Origin: Loktanella sp. D2R18
Lineage (GTDB): Bacteria > Pseudomonadota > Alphaproteobacteria > Rhodobacterales > Rhodobacteraceae
Direction of reading: 5' to 3'
DNA length: 64,000 nucleotides
Assembly (NCBI RefSeq): GCF_003318235.1
Contig: NZ_QOCG01000016.1
Location: 53,529 to 117,528 of the forward strand
Numbering within the stretch: the stretch's first letter is position 1; every line of letters begins with the position of its first letter. Shown here piece by piece: positions 54,053 through 63,742 of this stretch. The notes beneath the pieces are model-generated. The model saw only the letters and a list, made by a program, of their open reading frames with translations, was not told the origin of the DNA and made no database searches. The translations under genes were made by a program, and so were the position numbers.

Positions 54053-57000
54053 TTATTCAGCAGGGATTGCCGCGTTTTCGATGCTGAGCGGGTGCTTAAG
54101 ATGCACGAGCATTTCTTTGGGGCAAATCTGAACAAAATTGTCCTTTTCCAATTCCCAATGCTGCAAGATTTCAGCGGCTTTGCGACTGCCCGTTTCTGCG
54201 CCATGACGTTCGATCAGGGATTTCAACTGATCCACCCAATGGTCCACAGTGACGGGGTTCGTCACCAATGTTTCCATGTTGATCAGATCAGTGGCCTCGC
54301 CTTTTGGATCGTACAGATAGGCCATACCGCCTGTCATACCGGCCCCAAAGTTGGCCCCGATAGATCCGAGGATCACAGCCAGACCACCCGTCATGTATTC
54401 ACACCCGTTAGTGCCGCAGCCCTCAATCACAACTGTTGCACCAGAGTTCCGCACGGCGAACCGTTCACCCGCGCGCCCAGCGGCGAACAGATAGCCATCA
54501 GTCGCCCCATAAAGAACCGTGTTCCCGATGATCGTGTTTTCGGCCGCAACCAGTGGGCTGGCCATAGGTGGGCGCACAACAATTGTACCGCCTGACAAGC
54601 CCTTACCGACATAGTCATTGGCATCACCTGATACTTCAAGCTTAAGCCCCGGTGCTGCGAAAGCCCCCAACGATTGCCCGGCAGAGCCGCGCAGTTTCAC
54701 CGTCAAGTGATCAGGTTGCAGGTCGTTACGCATGCCAAAGTTTTTGACGATATGGCTAGATGTGCGCGTGCCGATGGTCCGCAGTGTGTTTTGCACTGCA
54801 TAATCCAACTGCATCTTTTCGCCTTCTTCCAAGAAGCGCGCAGCATCCTGCACGATTTGCGCATCAAGCGTATCATCGACTGGGTTACGTGGTTTGTTGC
54901 GGTCATAGGTGATCTTTTCTGCGCCATCGACCGTGATCAGCAATGGGTTCAAGTCAAGGTCATCCAAATGCGCTGACCCACGGCTGACCTGCGTCAGCAG
55001 ATCGGCGCGTCCAATGACATCATCAAGCGACCGTGCGCCAATGCTGGCAAGGATTTCACGCACTTCGGTCGCGTAGAACGTGATTAGGTTCACGACCTTA
55101 TCGGCGTTGCCTGTGAACTTGTCACGTAGGGCTTGGTCTTGGGTGCAGACGCCAACCGGACATGTGTTCGACTGACACTGGCGGACCATGATACAGCCCA
55201 TCGCGATCAGCGCGGCTGTGCCGATACCGTATTCTTCGGCACCCAGCATCGCGGCCATGACAATGTCACGACCGGTTCGCAGCCCACCATCGGTCCGCAG
55301 CGTGATCCGTTCGCGCAGGTTGTTCATAGCAAGCACTTGGTGGGCTTCGGTCAGGCCCATTTCCCATGGCAAGCCCGCATATTTGATCGATGTGCCCGGT
55401 GACGCACCAGTCCCACCGTTGTGACCAGAAATCAGGATTACATCGGCCTTGGCCTTGGCCACACCAGCGGCAATCGTGCCAACACCGGATGCCGCAACCA
55501 GTTTCACTGTCACCTTACAGATCGGGTTAATCTGTTTGAGGTCATAGATCAGCTGCGCGAGATCCTCGATTGAATAGATATCGTGGTGAGGTGGCGGTGA
55601 AATCAAGGTCACGCCTTTGGTTGAATGGCGCAGCTTGGCGATCAGGTCTGTGACCTTCATGCCGGGTAGCTGGCCGCCCTCGCCGGGCTTGGCGCCTTGG
55701 GCGACTTTGATTTCAAGCTCTTCGCAGGCCAGCAGATATTCTGCGGTCACGCCAAAGCGCCCCGAAGCAACCTGTTTGATCTTCGCGGATGCGTTGTCGC
55801 CGTTTGGTTCTGGTGTGAAATCATCTGGGCTTTCGCCACCTTCACCTGAATCCGACTTCGCGCCAATGCGGTTCATCGCGATGGACAGGGTCCGGTGCGA
55901 TTCAGGGCTGAGCGCCCCAAGGGACATACCCGGTGTCACGAAACGCTTACGGATCGCAGTGATGCTTTCAACCTCTTCAATTGGCACTGGCTTGGCCATT
56001 GGCTTAATCGCCAAAAGGTCACGTAGATGGATTGGCGGGTTGGCTTGCATGGATTTGCTGTATTGCTGCCAAAGCGCATAAGATGCGTTGTTACAAGCCG
56101 CTTGCAGCATATGCATTGTCTGGGCTTCCCAAGCATGCTTTTCGCCTGAACGGCGCGCCTTGTAGAACCCGCCGATTGGCAAAATATCCGACGGATTCTT
56201 CCAACCACGTGCGTGCACTTCTTCGACCTTGGTTTGGATACCACTTGTGCCGATGCCCGAAATGCGGCTTTGCATACCGGGGAAGAATTCAGCGACCATC
56301 GCGCGCGACAGGCCCACGGCCTCAAAGTTCAGACCACCACGGTAAGACGACAGAACCGAAATCCCCATCTTCGCCATGATTTTCAGAAGACCTGCGTCGA
56401 CCGCCTTGCGGTAACGGCCCACAGCCTCGGCCAAGGTGCCATCAACCAGCCCACGCTCAACGCGGTTGGCAATCGAATCTTGGGCCAAATAGGCGTTGAC
56501 AGTGGTTGCGCCACAGCCGATCAGAACTGCAAAGTAATGCGGATCGATACATTCGGCGGACCGCACGTTGATTGAACAGAATGTCCGCAACCCTTTGCCA
56601 GTCAGCCCCGAATGCACTGCGGATGTCGCAAGGATCATCGGCATTGGCACACGGTCGACGTCTTGGTGTTGATCCGTCAGTACCAGGTGCCCCGCGCCAG
56701 AGCGCACCGCATCTTCGGCCTCTTCACGGATACGCTGAAGCCCCGCAGATAGTGCGCCACGCCCTTTTGAAAACGTACAATCGATAAAGGCCACGTTGCC
56801 ACCAAAGCGGCTCACCATTTCGTCGAATTCGCCGTTGGACACAAATGGGCTTTCAAGCACCAAAATTTCGGCCTGGGACGAATTTTCATCCAGCACGTTT
56901 TTCAAGTTCCCAAACCTGGTTTTCAACGACATCACGCGTGTTTCACGCAAACTGTCGATCGGCGGGTTAGTGACCTGGCTAAAGTTCTGACGGAAGAAAT

Positions 57001-58585
57001 GCGACAACGGGCGATAAACGCTCGAAAGCACGGCAGACGGGGTGTCATCCCCCATGGACGCGATCATTTCTTTGCCATCTTCGGCCATCGGCGCAAGCAC
57101 CTGTTCAAGGTCCTCAATAGAATAGCCCGCGGCGACCTGCCGTTGACGCAAATCAGCACCGTCAAACAGCGTGGTTTCAGGCACGTCACCCATGACGTCT
57201 GTCAGATCGACAACTTTTTCAATCCAATCACCAAAAGACTGCGCGCCAGACAGCACGTCTTTCATTTCGGTGTCGTGGTAAAGTTTGCCTGCGACCATAT
57301 CCACAGCAATCATTTGACCGGGTCCAAGCGCACCTTTTTCGACAACAGTTGCTTCGTCAATCGGAACCATCCCAACCTCGGAACCCGCAATCAGCAGCCC
57401 ATCACCTGTCACGACATAGCGCAGCGGACGCAAACCGTTGCGGTCAAGACCGCCACACACCCAGCGCCCATCCGTCATCGCCAGCGCAGCCGGGCCATCC
57501 CATGGCTCCATCACAGCATTGCAGTAGGCGTACATATCTTGCCAAGCCTGCGGCATATCTGACGCCTGCTGTGCCCATGCTTCGGGAACGAGCATTGTTT
57601 TTGCCATTGGCGCATTGCGGCCCGCACGCACAAGCACCTCAAAAACAGAGTCTAACGCTGATGAATCCGATGCACCCGATGGAATGATTGGTTTGATGTC
57701 TTCGGCTTTGTCACCGAATGCACCGGATGCCATCCGGATCTCATGGGACTTCATCCAGTTGACGTTGCCCTTGAGCGTGTTGATTTCACCGTTGTGCGCG
57801 AGCATGCGGAATGGCTGGGCCAATGACCACTGCGGGAACGTGTTTGTCGAATAACGCTGATGGTAAATAGCAAAGGCGGATTCAAACCGTTCGTCCATCA
57901 GGTCCGGATAGAAATCCGCAACCTGTTCAGCCAACATCATGCCCTTATAGATGATCGAACGGCACGACAGCGAACAAATGTAGACGCCATTGATTTGGGC
58001 CGCGGCCGCGGCTTTTTCGATGCGGCGACGGATAATGTAGAGTTCGCGTTCGAACTGTTCATCATCGATATCCTTTTCGCAACGGATCAGGATTTGTTCA
58101 ATTTCGGGGCGGGTCGCATTCGCCTTTTCACCCAAGCATTCGGTATTCACCGGCACATGGCGCCAGCCATAGATATAGTGACCAAGGCGCAGCACCTCAG
58201 ATTCAACAATCGTGCGGCAGCGCTCTTGAGCACCGAAATCTGTGCGTGGCAAAAACACCTGCCCGACAGCGATTTTTTCGCCGTCTTTGGGTTCGTGCCC
58301 GGTACGCCGGATTTGGTCCTGAAAGAACGGTCCGGGGATTTGGACGTGGATACCCGCGCCGTCACCGGTTTTACCGTCCGCGTCAACGGCACCGCGGTGC
58401 CAAATCGCCTTAAGCGCATCAATACCATTTTCAACCACACCACGCGAAGCGGTCCCGTCGATAGACACCACAAGGCCAACGCCACATGACGAATGTTCGT
58501 CCTCGTCAGCGTAAAGACCGTTTTCGGTCATCCATTTGCGCTTTGCTTCTTCAGCCGCGACCCAAGCTTGATCATAGGTGGTCAT
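54053..58585 (-). CDS. gltB: Glutamate synthase large subunit
   Basis: The 1510-residue large subunit makes glutamate from glutamine and 2-oxoglutarate. The class II amidotransferase nucleophile is Cys34 in HSSCGVGLV, exposed after removal of a propeptide. The FMN barrel carries SGHNGGTGASPGTSIKYAGLPWE and the 3Fe-4S motif CIMVRQCQSNTCPVGVC (about residue 1140). A C-terminal GxxGxxxG beta-helix ends the protein. ATG 58585 has GAGGAG upstream and overlaps the preceding secreted-protein gene by 14 bases. Confidence 0.97.
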   Translation of the reverse strand: MTTYDQAWVAAEEAKRKWMTENGLYADEDEHSSCGVGLVVSIDGTASRGVVENGIDALKAIWHRGAVDADGKTGDGAGIHVQIPGPFFQDQIRRTGHEPKDGEKIAVGQVFLPRTDFGAQERCRTIVESEVLRLGHYIYGWRHVPVNTECLGEKANATRPEIEQILIRCEKDIDDEQFERELYIIRRRIEKAAAAAQINGVYICSLSCRSIIYKGMMLAEQVADFYPDLMDERFESAFAIYHQRYSTNTFPQWSLAQPFRMLAHNGEINTLKGNVNWMKSHEIRMASGAFGDKAEDIKPIIPSGASDSSALDSVFEVLVRAGRNAPMAKTMLVPEAWAQQASDMPQAWQDMYAYCNAVMEPWDGPAALAMTDGRWVCGGLDRNGLRPLRYVVTGDGLLIAGSEVGMVPIDEATVVEKGALGPGQMIAVDMVAGKLYHDTEMKDVLSGAQSFGDWIEKVVDLTDVMGDVPETTLFDGADLRQRQVAAGYSIEDLEQVLAPMAEDGKEMIASMGDDTPSAVLSSVYRPLSHFFRQNFSQVTNPPIDSLRETRVMSLKTRFGNLKNVLDENSSQAEILVLESPFVSNGEFDEMVSRFGGNVAFIDCTFSKGRGALSAGLQRIREEAEDAVRSGAGHLVLTDQHQDVDRVPMPMILATSAVHSGLTGKGLRTFCSINVRSAECIDPHYFAVLIGCGATTVNAYLAQDSIANRVERGLVDGTLAEAVGRYRKAVDAGLLKIMAKMGISVLSSYRGGLNFEAVGLSRAMVAEFFPGMQSRISGIGTSGIQTKVEEVHARGWKNPSDILPIGGFYKARRSGEKHAWEAQTMHMLQAACNNASYALWQQYSKSMQANPPIHLRDLLAIKPMAKPVPIEEVESITAIRKRFVTPGMSLGALSPESHRTLSIAMNRIGAKSDSGEGGESPDDFTPEPNGDNASAKIKQVASGRFGVTAEYLLACEELEIKVAQGAKPGEGGQLPGMKVTDLIAKLRHSTKGVTLISPPPHHDIYSIEDLAQLIYDLKQINPICKVTVKLVAASGVGTIAAGVAKAKADVILISGHNGGTGASPGTSIKYAGLPWEMGLTEAHQVLAMNNLRERITLRTDGGLRTGRDIVMAAMLGAEEYGIGTAALIAMGCIMVRQCQSNTCPVGVCTQDQALRDKFTGNADKVVNLITFYATEVREILASIGARSLDDVIGRADLLTQVSRGSAHLDDLDLNPLLITVDGAEKITYDRNKPRNPVDDTLDAQIVQDAARFLEEGEKMQLDYAVQNTLRTIGTRTSSHIVKNFGMRNDLQPDHLTVKLRGSAGQSLGAFAAPGLKLEVSGDANDYVGKGLSGGTIVVRPPMASPLVAAENTIIGNTVLYGATDGYLFAAGRAGERFAVRNSGATVVIEGCGTNGCEYMTGGLAVILGSIGANFGAGMTGGMAYLYDPKGEATDLINMETLVTNPVTVDHWVDQLKSLIERHGAETGSRKAAEILQHWELEKDNFVQICPKEMLVHLKHPLSIENAAIPAE

Positions 58586-59282
58586 AGGTAGTCTCCTCAG
58601 AAAGTGGTGCGGATGAGATCGCAACCCCACAGCCGTGTTTTGGCCGTGTGCTTAAAAAACCCGGCTCGCCGGGAAAGATGAATTCGATAGGGCGTTCGTC
58701 GTAAGATTCTTCGCCATGCGAAAATGAACGCACGCCGGTACCGCCGAAAAACCGTTGCCAATCAGGGCTGACATATTCGCTGCCGCGCGCAGACCATTCG
58801 ATGGTGCCATCAGGGGCGCTTGCGGTGATTTCATAGCTGGTTTCCAGCAACGTAACGCCGTCAATGGTGACTTCACGCCCAGTCAACCGATCGGCTCCTA
58901 CATAGTGGACAGGGCCGATTGGGTCGCGGTCGCTGTAAAAGTCGTAGTGATCGACGCCAGTTGTGATCAATTCAGAAACCGACGCAGGGTCCGCCGCATC
59001 TGGTAACAGCCGTTCGTTGATGCCGGATGCGGGGCTATAGCTTTTTATCCACTGGGCCTCGGCGTCAATTACCGCAAGAAACGTCATGCCACGTTCATCT
59101 AAACTCGCGCGCTGTTGGTACCCAGCAGGATCGGATTCACAAATAAAGTGATGTTCCACCTCGCAGTTTGCGTTTTGCGTGGTCAAATACGCGGTGCATC
59201 CGACGGGCAAGCTAAACGTCGCCGGACCAGTTTGTGCCGCTGCCGGGCTGGCAGCGATAAATGCCAGAAACACGACTCTCAT
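58572..59282 (-). CDS. Secreted protein of unknown function, tandem paralogue A
   Basis: The 236-residue protein starts with a signal peptide (MRVVFLAFIAASPAAA). Its mature part opens with a cysteine pattern C-x10-C-x7-C (GCTAYLTTQNANCEVEHHFIC) and ends near the block FIFPGEPGFL plus a final cysteine. The same spacing and blocks occur in the next gene (59279-59950), so the two are tandem duplicates. I know no function. It lies between gltD and gltB, overlapping the paralogue by 4 bases and gltB by 14, so it is co-expressed with glutamate synthase. It probably acts in the periplasm or outside the cell. Confidence 0.82.
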   Translation of the reverse strand: MRVVFLAFIAASPAAAQTGPATFSLPVGCTAYLTTQNANCEVEHHFICESDPAGYQQRASLDERGMTFLAVIDAEAQWIKSYSPASGINERLLPDAADPASVSELITTGVDHYDFYSDRDPIGPVHYVGADRLTGREVTIDGVTLLETSYEITASAPDGTIEWSARGSEYVSPDWQRFFGGTGVRSFSHGEESYDERPIEFIFPGEPGFLSTRPKHGCGVAISSAPLSEETTYDHL

Positions 59283-59950
59283 GGCTGGTAGCTCGTTTCG
59301 ATCTCATTGCATTCATAGATGGGCTGATCGGCGAAAAAGCCGGGTTCGCCGGGGTAGATGAATTCGAGCGGAGACATGTCGCTGACTTGGTCAAGATCGT
59401 CTTCTAGCCAAGATTGACCGAAAAAGAACAACCGATGTTCTTTGCTCACGAATTGGCGGCCACCGCTGGCATCCAAGACATTGCCGTCAGCATCCGAAGT
59501 TTGTCCATGAAATTCGGTTACCAACAATGTTTCACCGTCGATCACGACACTTTCGCCGATCAACATATCAAAGCCGACGTTACGTTCCGGGCCGTCTTGT
59601 GTCTCGATTGTGAAATCCCACGTATCGACATCGTATTCAAACAGTTCTGTCAGCGATGATGGGTCCGCGACGGGTTGTTGCAGAACCTCATCACCCATAA
59701 CCGAATAGGTTTCCATCCACTGGAATTCACTATCGACACGCTGCACGCTGAACACGCCGCCTTGGCCGATCAGTGCGATCCATTGGTCGCCGGGATTGTC
59801 GGCTTCGCAGGTCCAAACATTCACCATGACGCAGCCCTTTTGCTGCACAGTCAGTTTCGCTTCGCAGCCTTCAGGCGCGGCAAAGCTTTGTTGTGCGGCG
59901 GCAGGTGTTGCCAGTGCAAGCGCGGAAAAGATCATCAGTGGTTTCATCAT
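59279..59950 (-). CDS. Secreted protein of unknown function, tandem paralogue B
   Basis: The 223-residue protein has a signal peptide (MMKPLMIFSALALATPAAA). It shares with its neighbour the pattern C-x10-C-x7-C (starting at GCEAKLTVQQKGC), an FQWMETYSV-like segment matching AQWIKSYSP, a VVIDGETLLVTEF strand matching VTIDGVTLLETSY, and FIYPGEPGF near the end with a last cysteine. The overall identity looks modest. It starts 28 bases after gltD. No family name or function is known to me. Confidence 0.82.
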   Translation of the reverse strand: MMKPLMIFSALALATPAAAQQSFAAPEGCEAKLTVQQKGCVMVNVWTCEADNPGDQWIALIGQGGVFSVQRVDSEFQWMETYSVMGDEVLQQPVADPSSLTELFEYDVDTWDFTIETQDGPERNVGFDMLIGESVVIDGETLLVTEFHGQTSDADGNVLDASGGRQFVSKEHRLFFFGQSWLEDDLDQVSDMSPLEFIYPGEPGFFADQPIYECNEIETSYQP

Positions 59951-59978
59951 GTCATAACCTTTCAGGTCAGTATGGTGA

Positions 59979-61406
59979 TTATTCTGCGGCGACCGCGGCA
60001 GCCTCGTTCAGATAGTCCAAAATCGCGGCAGCGCTATCGCGTCCGTCGCGAATCGCCCATACGACAAGCGACGCACCGCGCACGATATCACCAGCAGCGA
60101 AAACGCCATCCAAGCTGGTTGCACCGGTTTCGTATTCGGCCTTCACCGTACCCCAGCGGGTCACTTCAAGCCCATCGACGCCCCAAAGCTTTGGCAGATC
60201 CTCGGGCGAGAAACCAAGCGCCTTGATCACGAGGTCAGCAGGTTCTACATAATCGGCGCCCTCGATCACTTCAGGGGCCTGACGGCCAGTGGCGTCCGGC
60301 GCGCCAAGACGCATCTTTTGCACCTTCACACCCGTGACAGCGTCGCCTTCAAACCCATCGGGTGCGGCAAGCCAGACAAATTCAACACCTTCTTCTTCGG
60401 CGTTTTGAACTTCGCGTTGCGATCCGGGCATATTGGCGCGGTCACGACGGTAAAGGCATTTCACGCTTTCAGCGCCTTGGCGGATGGATGTGCGCACGCA
60501 GTCCATCGCGGTGTCGCCACCACCAATCACAACCACGCGCTTGCCCGCAGCGTTCAGCTCACCGCTTTCGAACTCGGGAACCACATCACCGAACCCGGTA
60601 CGGTTGCTGACGGTCAAGAAATCAATCGCGTTGACGATGCCATCAGCATCAGAATCGGGCAGATCGCGGGTCTTATAAACACCTGTCGCGATCAGAACCG
60701 CATCATGCTTGCCACGGATTGCGTCAAACGACAGATCTTCGCCAACGTTGCAATTCAAAACGAATTCAACACCGCCATCTTCGAGCTGCACCATGCGTTT
60801 CATGACAACATCTTTTTCCAGCTTAAAGCCGGGAATGCCGTAGGTCAGCAAACCGCCACCGCGGTCATAGCGATCATAAACAGTGACCTGCACGCCCTGA
60901 CGGCGCAGCATATCAGCGGCGGCCAAACCACCGGGGCCAGCACCGATGATTCCTACGCTATCTGCGCGTTCCATATTCGGGCGGATCGGCTTGACCCAGC
61001 CTTCTTCAAACGCGGTGTCAGTGATATATTTTTCTACAGACCCAATAGTTACTGTGCCGTGACCTGATTGTTCGATCACACAGTTGCCTTCGCACAGACG
61101 ATCCTGCGGACAGATGCGGCCACAGATTTCAGGGAAAGTGTTTGTCGCCTGCGAAATTTCATAGGCTTCTTGCAGACGGCCTTCGGCGGTCAGACGCAGC
61201 CAATCTGGGATATTGTTGTGTAGTGGACAATGCGATTGGCAATACGGCACACCACATTGCGAACACCGGCTGGCCTGCTCGGCGGCTTTCGCCGTTGCAA
61301 ACTCGGCATAGATTTCACCAAAATCCTGTTTGCGCAGATTTGGCGGACGCTTTTGTGGCATCTCGCGGTCTACGTCAGTAAATTTTAGCATCTTTTGGCC
61401 AGCCAT
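59979..61406 (-). CDS. gltD: Glutamate synthase small subunit
   Basis: The 475-residue flavoprotein passes NADPH electrons to GltB. It has the N-terminal iron-sulfur domain CSQCGVPYCQSHCPLHN and CGRICPQDRLCEGNCV. An FAD fold (VGIIGAGPGGLAAADML, about residue 150) and an NADPH fold (VVVIGGGDTAMDCVRT, about 290) follow. ATG 61406 has a GGAGGAC site upstream; the open frame extends back to 61637 over the divergent uppP promoter region and is not used. It is the first gene of the gltD-B-A-gltB operon. Confidence 0.96.
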   Translation of the reverse strand: MAGQKMLKFTDVDREMPQKRPPNLRKQDFGEIYAEFATAKAAEQASRCSQCGVPYCQSHCPLHNNIPDWLRLTAEGRLQEAYEISQATNTFPEICGRICPQDRLCEGNCVIEQSGHGTVTIGSVEKYITDTAFEEGWVKPIRPNMERADSVGIIGAGPGGLAAADMLRRQGVQVTVYDRYDRGGGLLTYGIPGFKLEKDVVMKRMVQLEDGGVEFVLNCNVGEDLSFDAIRGKHDAVLIATGVYKTRDLPDSDADGIVNAIDFLTVSNRTGFGDVVPEFESGELNAAGKRVVVIGGGDTAMDCVRTSIRQGAESVKCLYRRDRANMPGSQREVQNAEEEGVEFVWLAAPDGFEGDAVTGVKVQKMRLGAPDATGRQAPEVIEGADYVEPADLVIKALGFSPEDLPKLWGVDGLEVTRWGTVKAEYETGATSLDGVFAAGDIVRGASLVVWAIRDGRDSAAAILDYLNEAAAVAAE

Positions 61407-61623
61407 CCGCTGTCCTCCCATATTACAGAGCGAACTGCCTTTTAGAACAGGATCGCCGGAAAGAAAAGGCAGCATTGCTGACCTATATAAAAAAATTTCT
61501 GCCGTTTTTTCGAATTTCGGCGAGCTCGGGAAGAAAATTAGGTCCCATTCGGACATAATTACTCTCTTTCCCCACCGATGCATCAGGTTAGGTTGTGGAA
61601 AAGCGAATCGCAGGCAGATCACA

Positions 61624-62427
61624 ATGACGACTTTCAATCTCCTACTTGTGGCCCTGATCCAAGGCGTGACAGAGTTTCTGCCCGTTTCATCCTCGGGTCA
61701 TCTGATCCTTCTGCCGTCTCTTACCGGGCTTGATGATCAGGGGCAGGTTATTGATGTCGCAGCACATGTTGGCACACTGCTTGCGGTGATCTTGTATTTT
61801 CGGGCCGATGTTTGGCTTGCGACACAAGGGTTGCTGCGCGTGATGCAAGGCAAGATCGACACCCAAGGCGCACGGCTTGCGATGGGCTTGATCGTCGCGA
61901 CCATTCCGGTGATCCTTTTTGGCCTCTTCCTCAAACTGACCGGCCTATCCGATCAAATGCGCGGAATCGCGGTGATTGGATGGACCATGACGATCTTTGG
62001 GCTTGTTCTCTATTGGGCGGACCAAAACGGGCCAACTGAAAAAACCGCCGAAGAATGGACCCTTAAGGACGCAATCAAGATGGGTGTTTGGCAAGCGGTC
62101 GCATTGATCCCCGGCACGTCACGGTCAGGCATCACAATCACCGCCGCACGGTTGTTAGGATATACACGTTCGGACGCGGCGCGCATTTCGATGCTGATGT
62201 CTATCCCAACGATTATCGCATCCGCAAGCCTGCTCGGGCTTGATCTGGTTGGAACCGTAGATATCAGCGCAGTGCGCGATATTGCCATGGTCGTTGGCAT
62301 GTCATTTGTCGCGGCGCTGATCGCGCTGACCTTAATGATGCGTCTTTTACGCGCAGTCAGCTACACGCCCTACGTCATCTACCGTCTTGGGCTGGGCGTG
62401 TTGCTGCTGTGGATCGCCTATACCTAG
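61624..62427 (+). CDS. uppP: Undecaprenyl-diphosphatase
   Basis: UppP recycles undecaprenyl diphosphate, the lipid carrier of peptidoglycan precursors. The 267-residue membrane protein has the two catalytic motifs GVTEFLPVSSSGHLIL (about residue 13) and PGTSRSGITITAARLLGYTR (about 163). About eight membrane segments are visible. ATG 61624 is the family start. It overlaps the convergent NDUFA9-like gene by 4 bases. Confidence 0.96.
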   Translation: MTTFNLLLVALIQGVTEFLPVSSSGHLILLPSLTGLDDQGQVIDVAAHVGTLLAVILYFRADVWLATQGLLRVMQGKIDTQGARLAMGLIVATIPVILFGLFLKLTGLSDQMRGIAVIGWTMTIFGLVLYWADQNGPTEKTAEEWTLKDAIKMGVWQAVALIPGTSRSGITITAARLLGYTRSDAARISMLMSIPTIIASASLLGLDLVGTVDISAVRDIAMVVGMSFVAALIALTLMMRLLRAVSYTPYVIYRLGLGVLLLWIAYT

Positions 62428-63401
62428 GCCTTTAGGTTTTTGGCTGATTCTTTGATCGCGTCGTACTGACCCGACGGGCGGAAACGCCACAGATAATCAG
62501 GCAGCACTGCATCAAGCGAAGTCGGCTGGATGCCAAAGCTATCCAAACCATTCGCGCCAGTAACAACATTGTCCACGGTCAAGCTTTTGACCTGATCCTT
62601 GGTGACTGGCCCTTTGACCAAGCCAAGCGACAATGACCGGCCAACACCAAACCCCCACGCCATCATGCGGGCAATTCCGAACGGAATATTCACCACCAAC
62701 CTACGGCGACGCACAACGGTCAGCATCTTTTTAATCAGGCCACGCATGGTCAACACATCAGGACCGCCCAGTTCGTAAACGCCAGCCTCGGCGTCACCCA
62801 TCACGGCCTTGGCGGCAGCGGCAGCGACATCATCGACGTAAACCGGCTGGAAACGCGTATCGGCGCCGATGATCGGCAAGACCGGGCCAAAGCGCGACAT
62901 GCCCGCAAACCGGTTAAAGAAAGTATCTTCTGGGCCAAACACAATTGAGGGACGCAAAATCACAGCACCCGGGAAATGCTGTTTAACCGTAGCTTCACCC
63001 GCGGCTTTGGTACGGCCATATTCGCTTGGTGCGTTTTCATCTGCACCAATGGCCGAGACATGCACCATACGGGCAACATTCAGCTCTGTCGCGATGCGCG
63101 CAATACGTTCAGCACCTTCGGCATGCACAGCGTCAAAAGTGTTTTTGCCAACTTCATCTAAAAGGCCAACACAGTTCACAACCGCATTTGCGCCCTCGGT
63201 TGCGGCGGCAACGCTAGCATCATCGCGGATATTGCAAAAAATTGGCTCTACCTGCCCGACAACACCGTAGGGGCGCACGAACATCGCCTCATTCACGGTA
63301 CGGACCGCAACGCGGACGCGCCATCCTTCAAGAGCCATGCGTCGGGCGATATAGCGCCCCACAAAACCCGAACCGCCGAAAATGGTGACTAGCTTAGACA
63401 T
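62424..63401 (-). CDS. Complex I NDUFA9-like NAD(P)-binding protein
   Basis: The 325-residue atypical SDR starts VTIFGGSGFVGRYIARRMALEGW and shows VVNCVGLL, HVSAIGADENAPSEYGRTKAAGE and RPSIVFGPEDTFFNRF, as in the alphaproteobacterial complex I accessory protein related to mitochondrial NDUFA9. The Tyr-x3-Lys pair is YGRTK. It probably binds NADPH and supports complex I assembly or ubiquinone-related steps. No nuo genes are in the window. Confidence 0.9.
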   Translation of the reverse strand: MSKLVTIFGGSGFVGRYIARRMALEGWRVRVAVRTVNEAMFVRPYGVVGQVEPIFCNIRDDASVAAATEGANAVVNCVGLLDEVGKNTFDAVHAEGAERIARIATELNVARMVHVSAIGADENAPSEYGRTKAAGEATVKQHFPGAVILRPSIVFGPEDTFFNRFAGMSRFGPVLPIIGADTRFQPVYVDDVAAAAAKAVMGDAEAGVYELGGPDVLTMRGLIKKMLTVVRRRRLVVNIPFGIARMMAWGFGVGRSLSLGLVKGPVTKDQVKSLTVDNVVTGANGLDSFGIQPTSLDAVLPDYLWRFRPSGQYDAIKESAKNLKA

Positions 63402-63520
63402 GGCTTGGCCTCGTTGCTTGTTTCGCCCGGTTTACCCGGCCACCCAAGGCCAGACAAGGCGCATTTGAAAGGAATCTGCATCACGCTCCCGCTTGGTCGC
63501 AATTTTCAAGTCGAATCGCG

Positions 63521-63549
63521 TTGACAGTGTCCCCATCCAGCCTTACATC
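63521..63549 (+). promoter_or_regulatory. Promoter of tRNA-Leu
   Basis: A perfect -35 box TTGACA (63521-63526) is followed after 17 bases by TACATC (63544-63549), a weak -10. Transcription would start just before the tRNA. Confidence 0.55.
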
Positions 63550-63564
63550 GCCCCCACGACACCT

Positions 63565-63650
63565 GCCCAGGTGGCGGAATGGTAGACGCGCCAGCTTCAG
63601 GTGCTGGTGTCTGTATGGACGTGGAGGTTCGAGTCCTCTCCTGGGCACCA
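63565..63650 (+). tRNA. tRNA-Leu (anticodon CAG)
   Basis: The 86-base sequence folds as a class II tRNA. The acceptor arms GCCCAGG and CCTGGGC pair, the anticodon stem CCAGC-GCTGG encloses TTCAGGT with CAG at 63598-63600, and a long variable arm and a TTCGAGT T-loop follow. The CCA end is encoded. An integrase gene begins 93 bases downstream, so its 3' half is a likely phage-type attachment site. Confidence 0.96.
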
Positions 63651-63719
63651 TCCAAGCCTCTTGAAGGTGTTGTTTTTCAAGCATATCATGGCATTAGCGC
63701 CCCTCCCGAGACACAAATA

Positions 63720-63737
63720 GGGACACATTGGGGACAC
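63720..63737 (+). repeat. Direct repeat GGGACAC, 11-base period, before the integrase
   Basis: GGGACAC occurs at 63720-63726 and 63731-63737. It lies between tRNA-Leu and the integrase start, where arm-type integrase sites are often found. An inverted copy GTGTCCCC occurs at 63527-63534 before the tRNA. Confidence 0.4.
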
Positions 63738-63742
63738 TTCGC

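Noticed and set aside
58630..59360. Similar DNA at 58653-58690 and 59335-59370 as a repeat element
   Set aside because: These are the matching PGEPGF-coding parts of the two paralogous secreted proteins, not an independent repeat.
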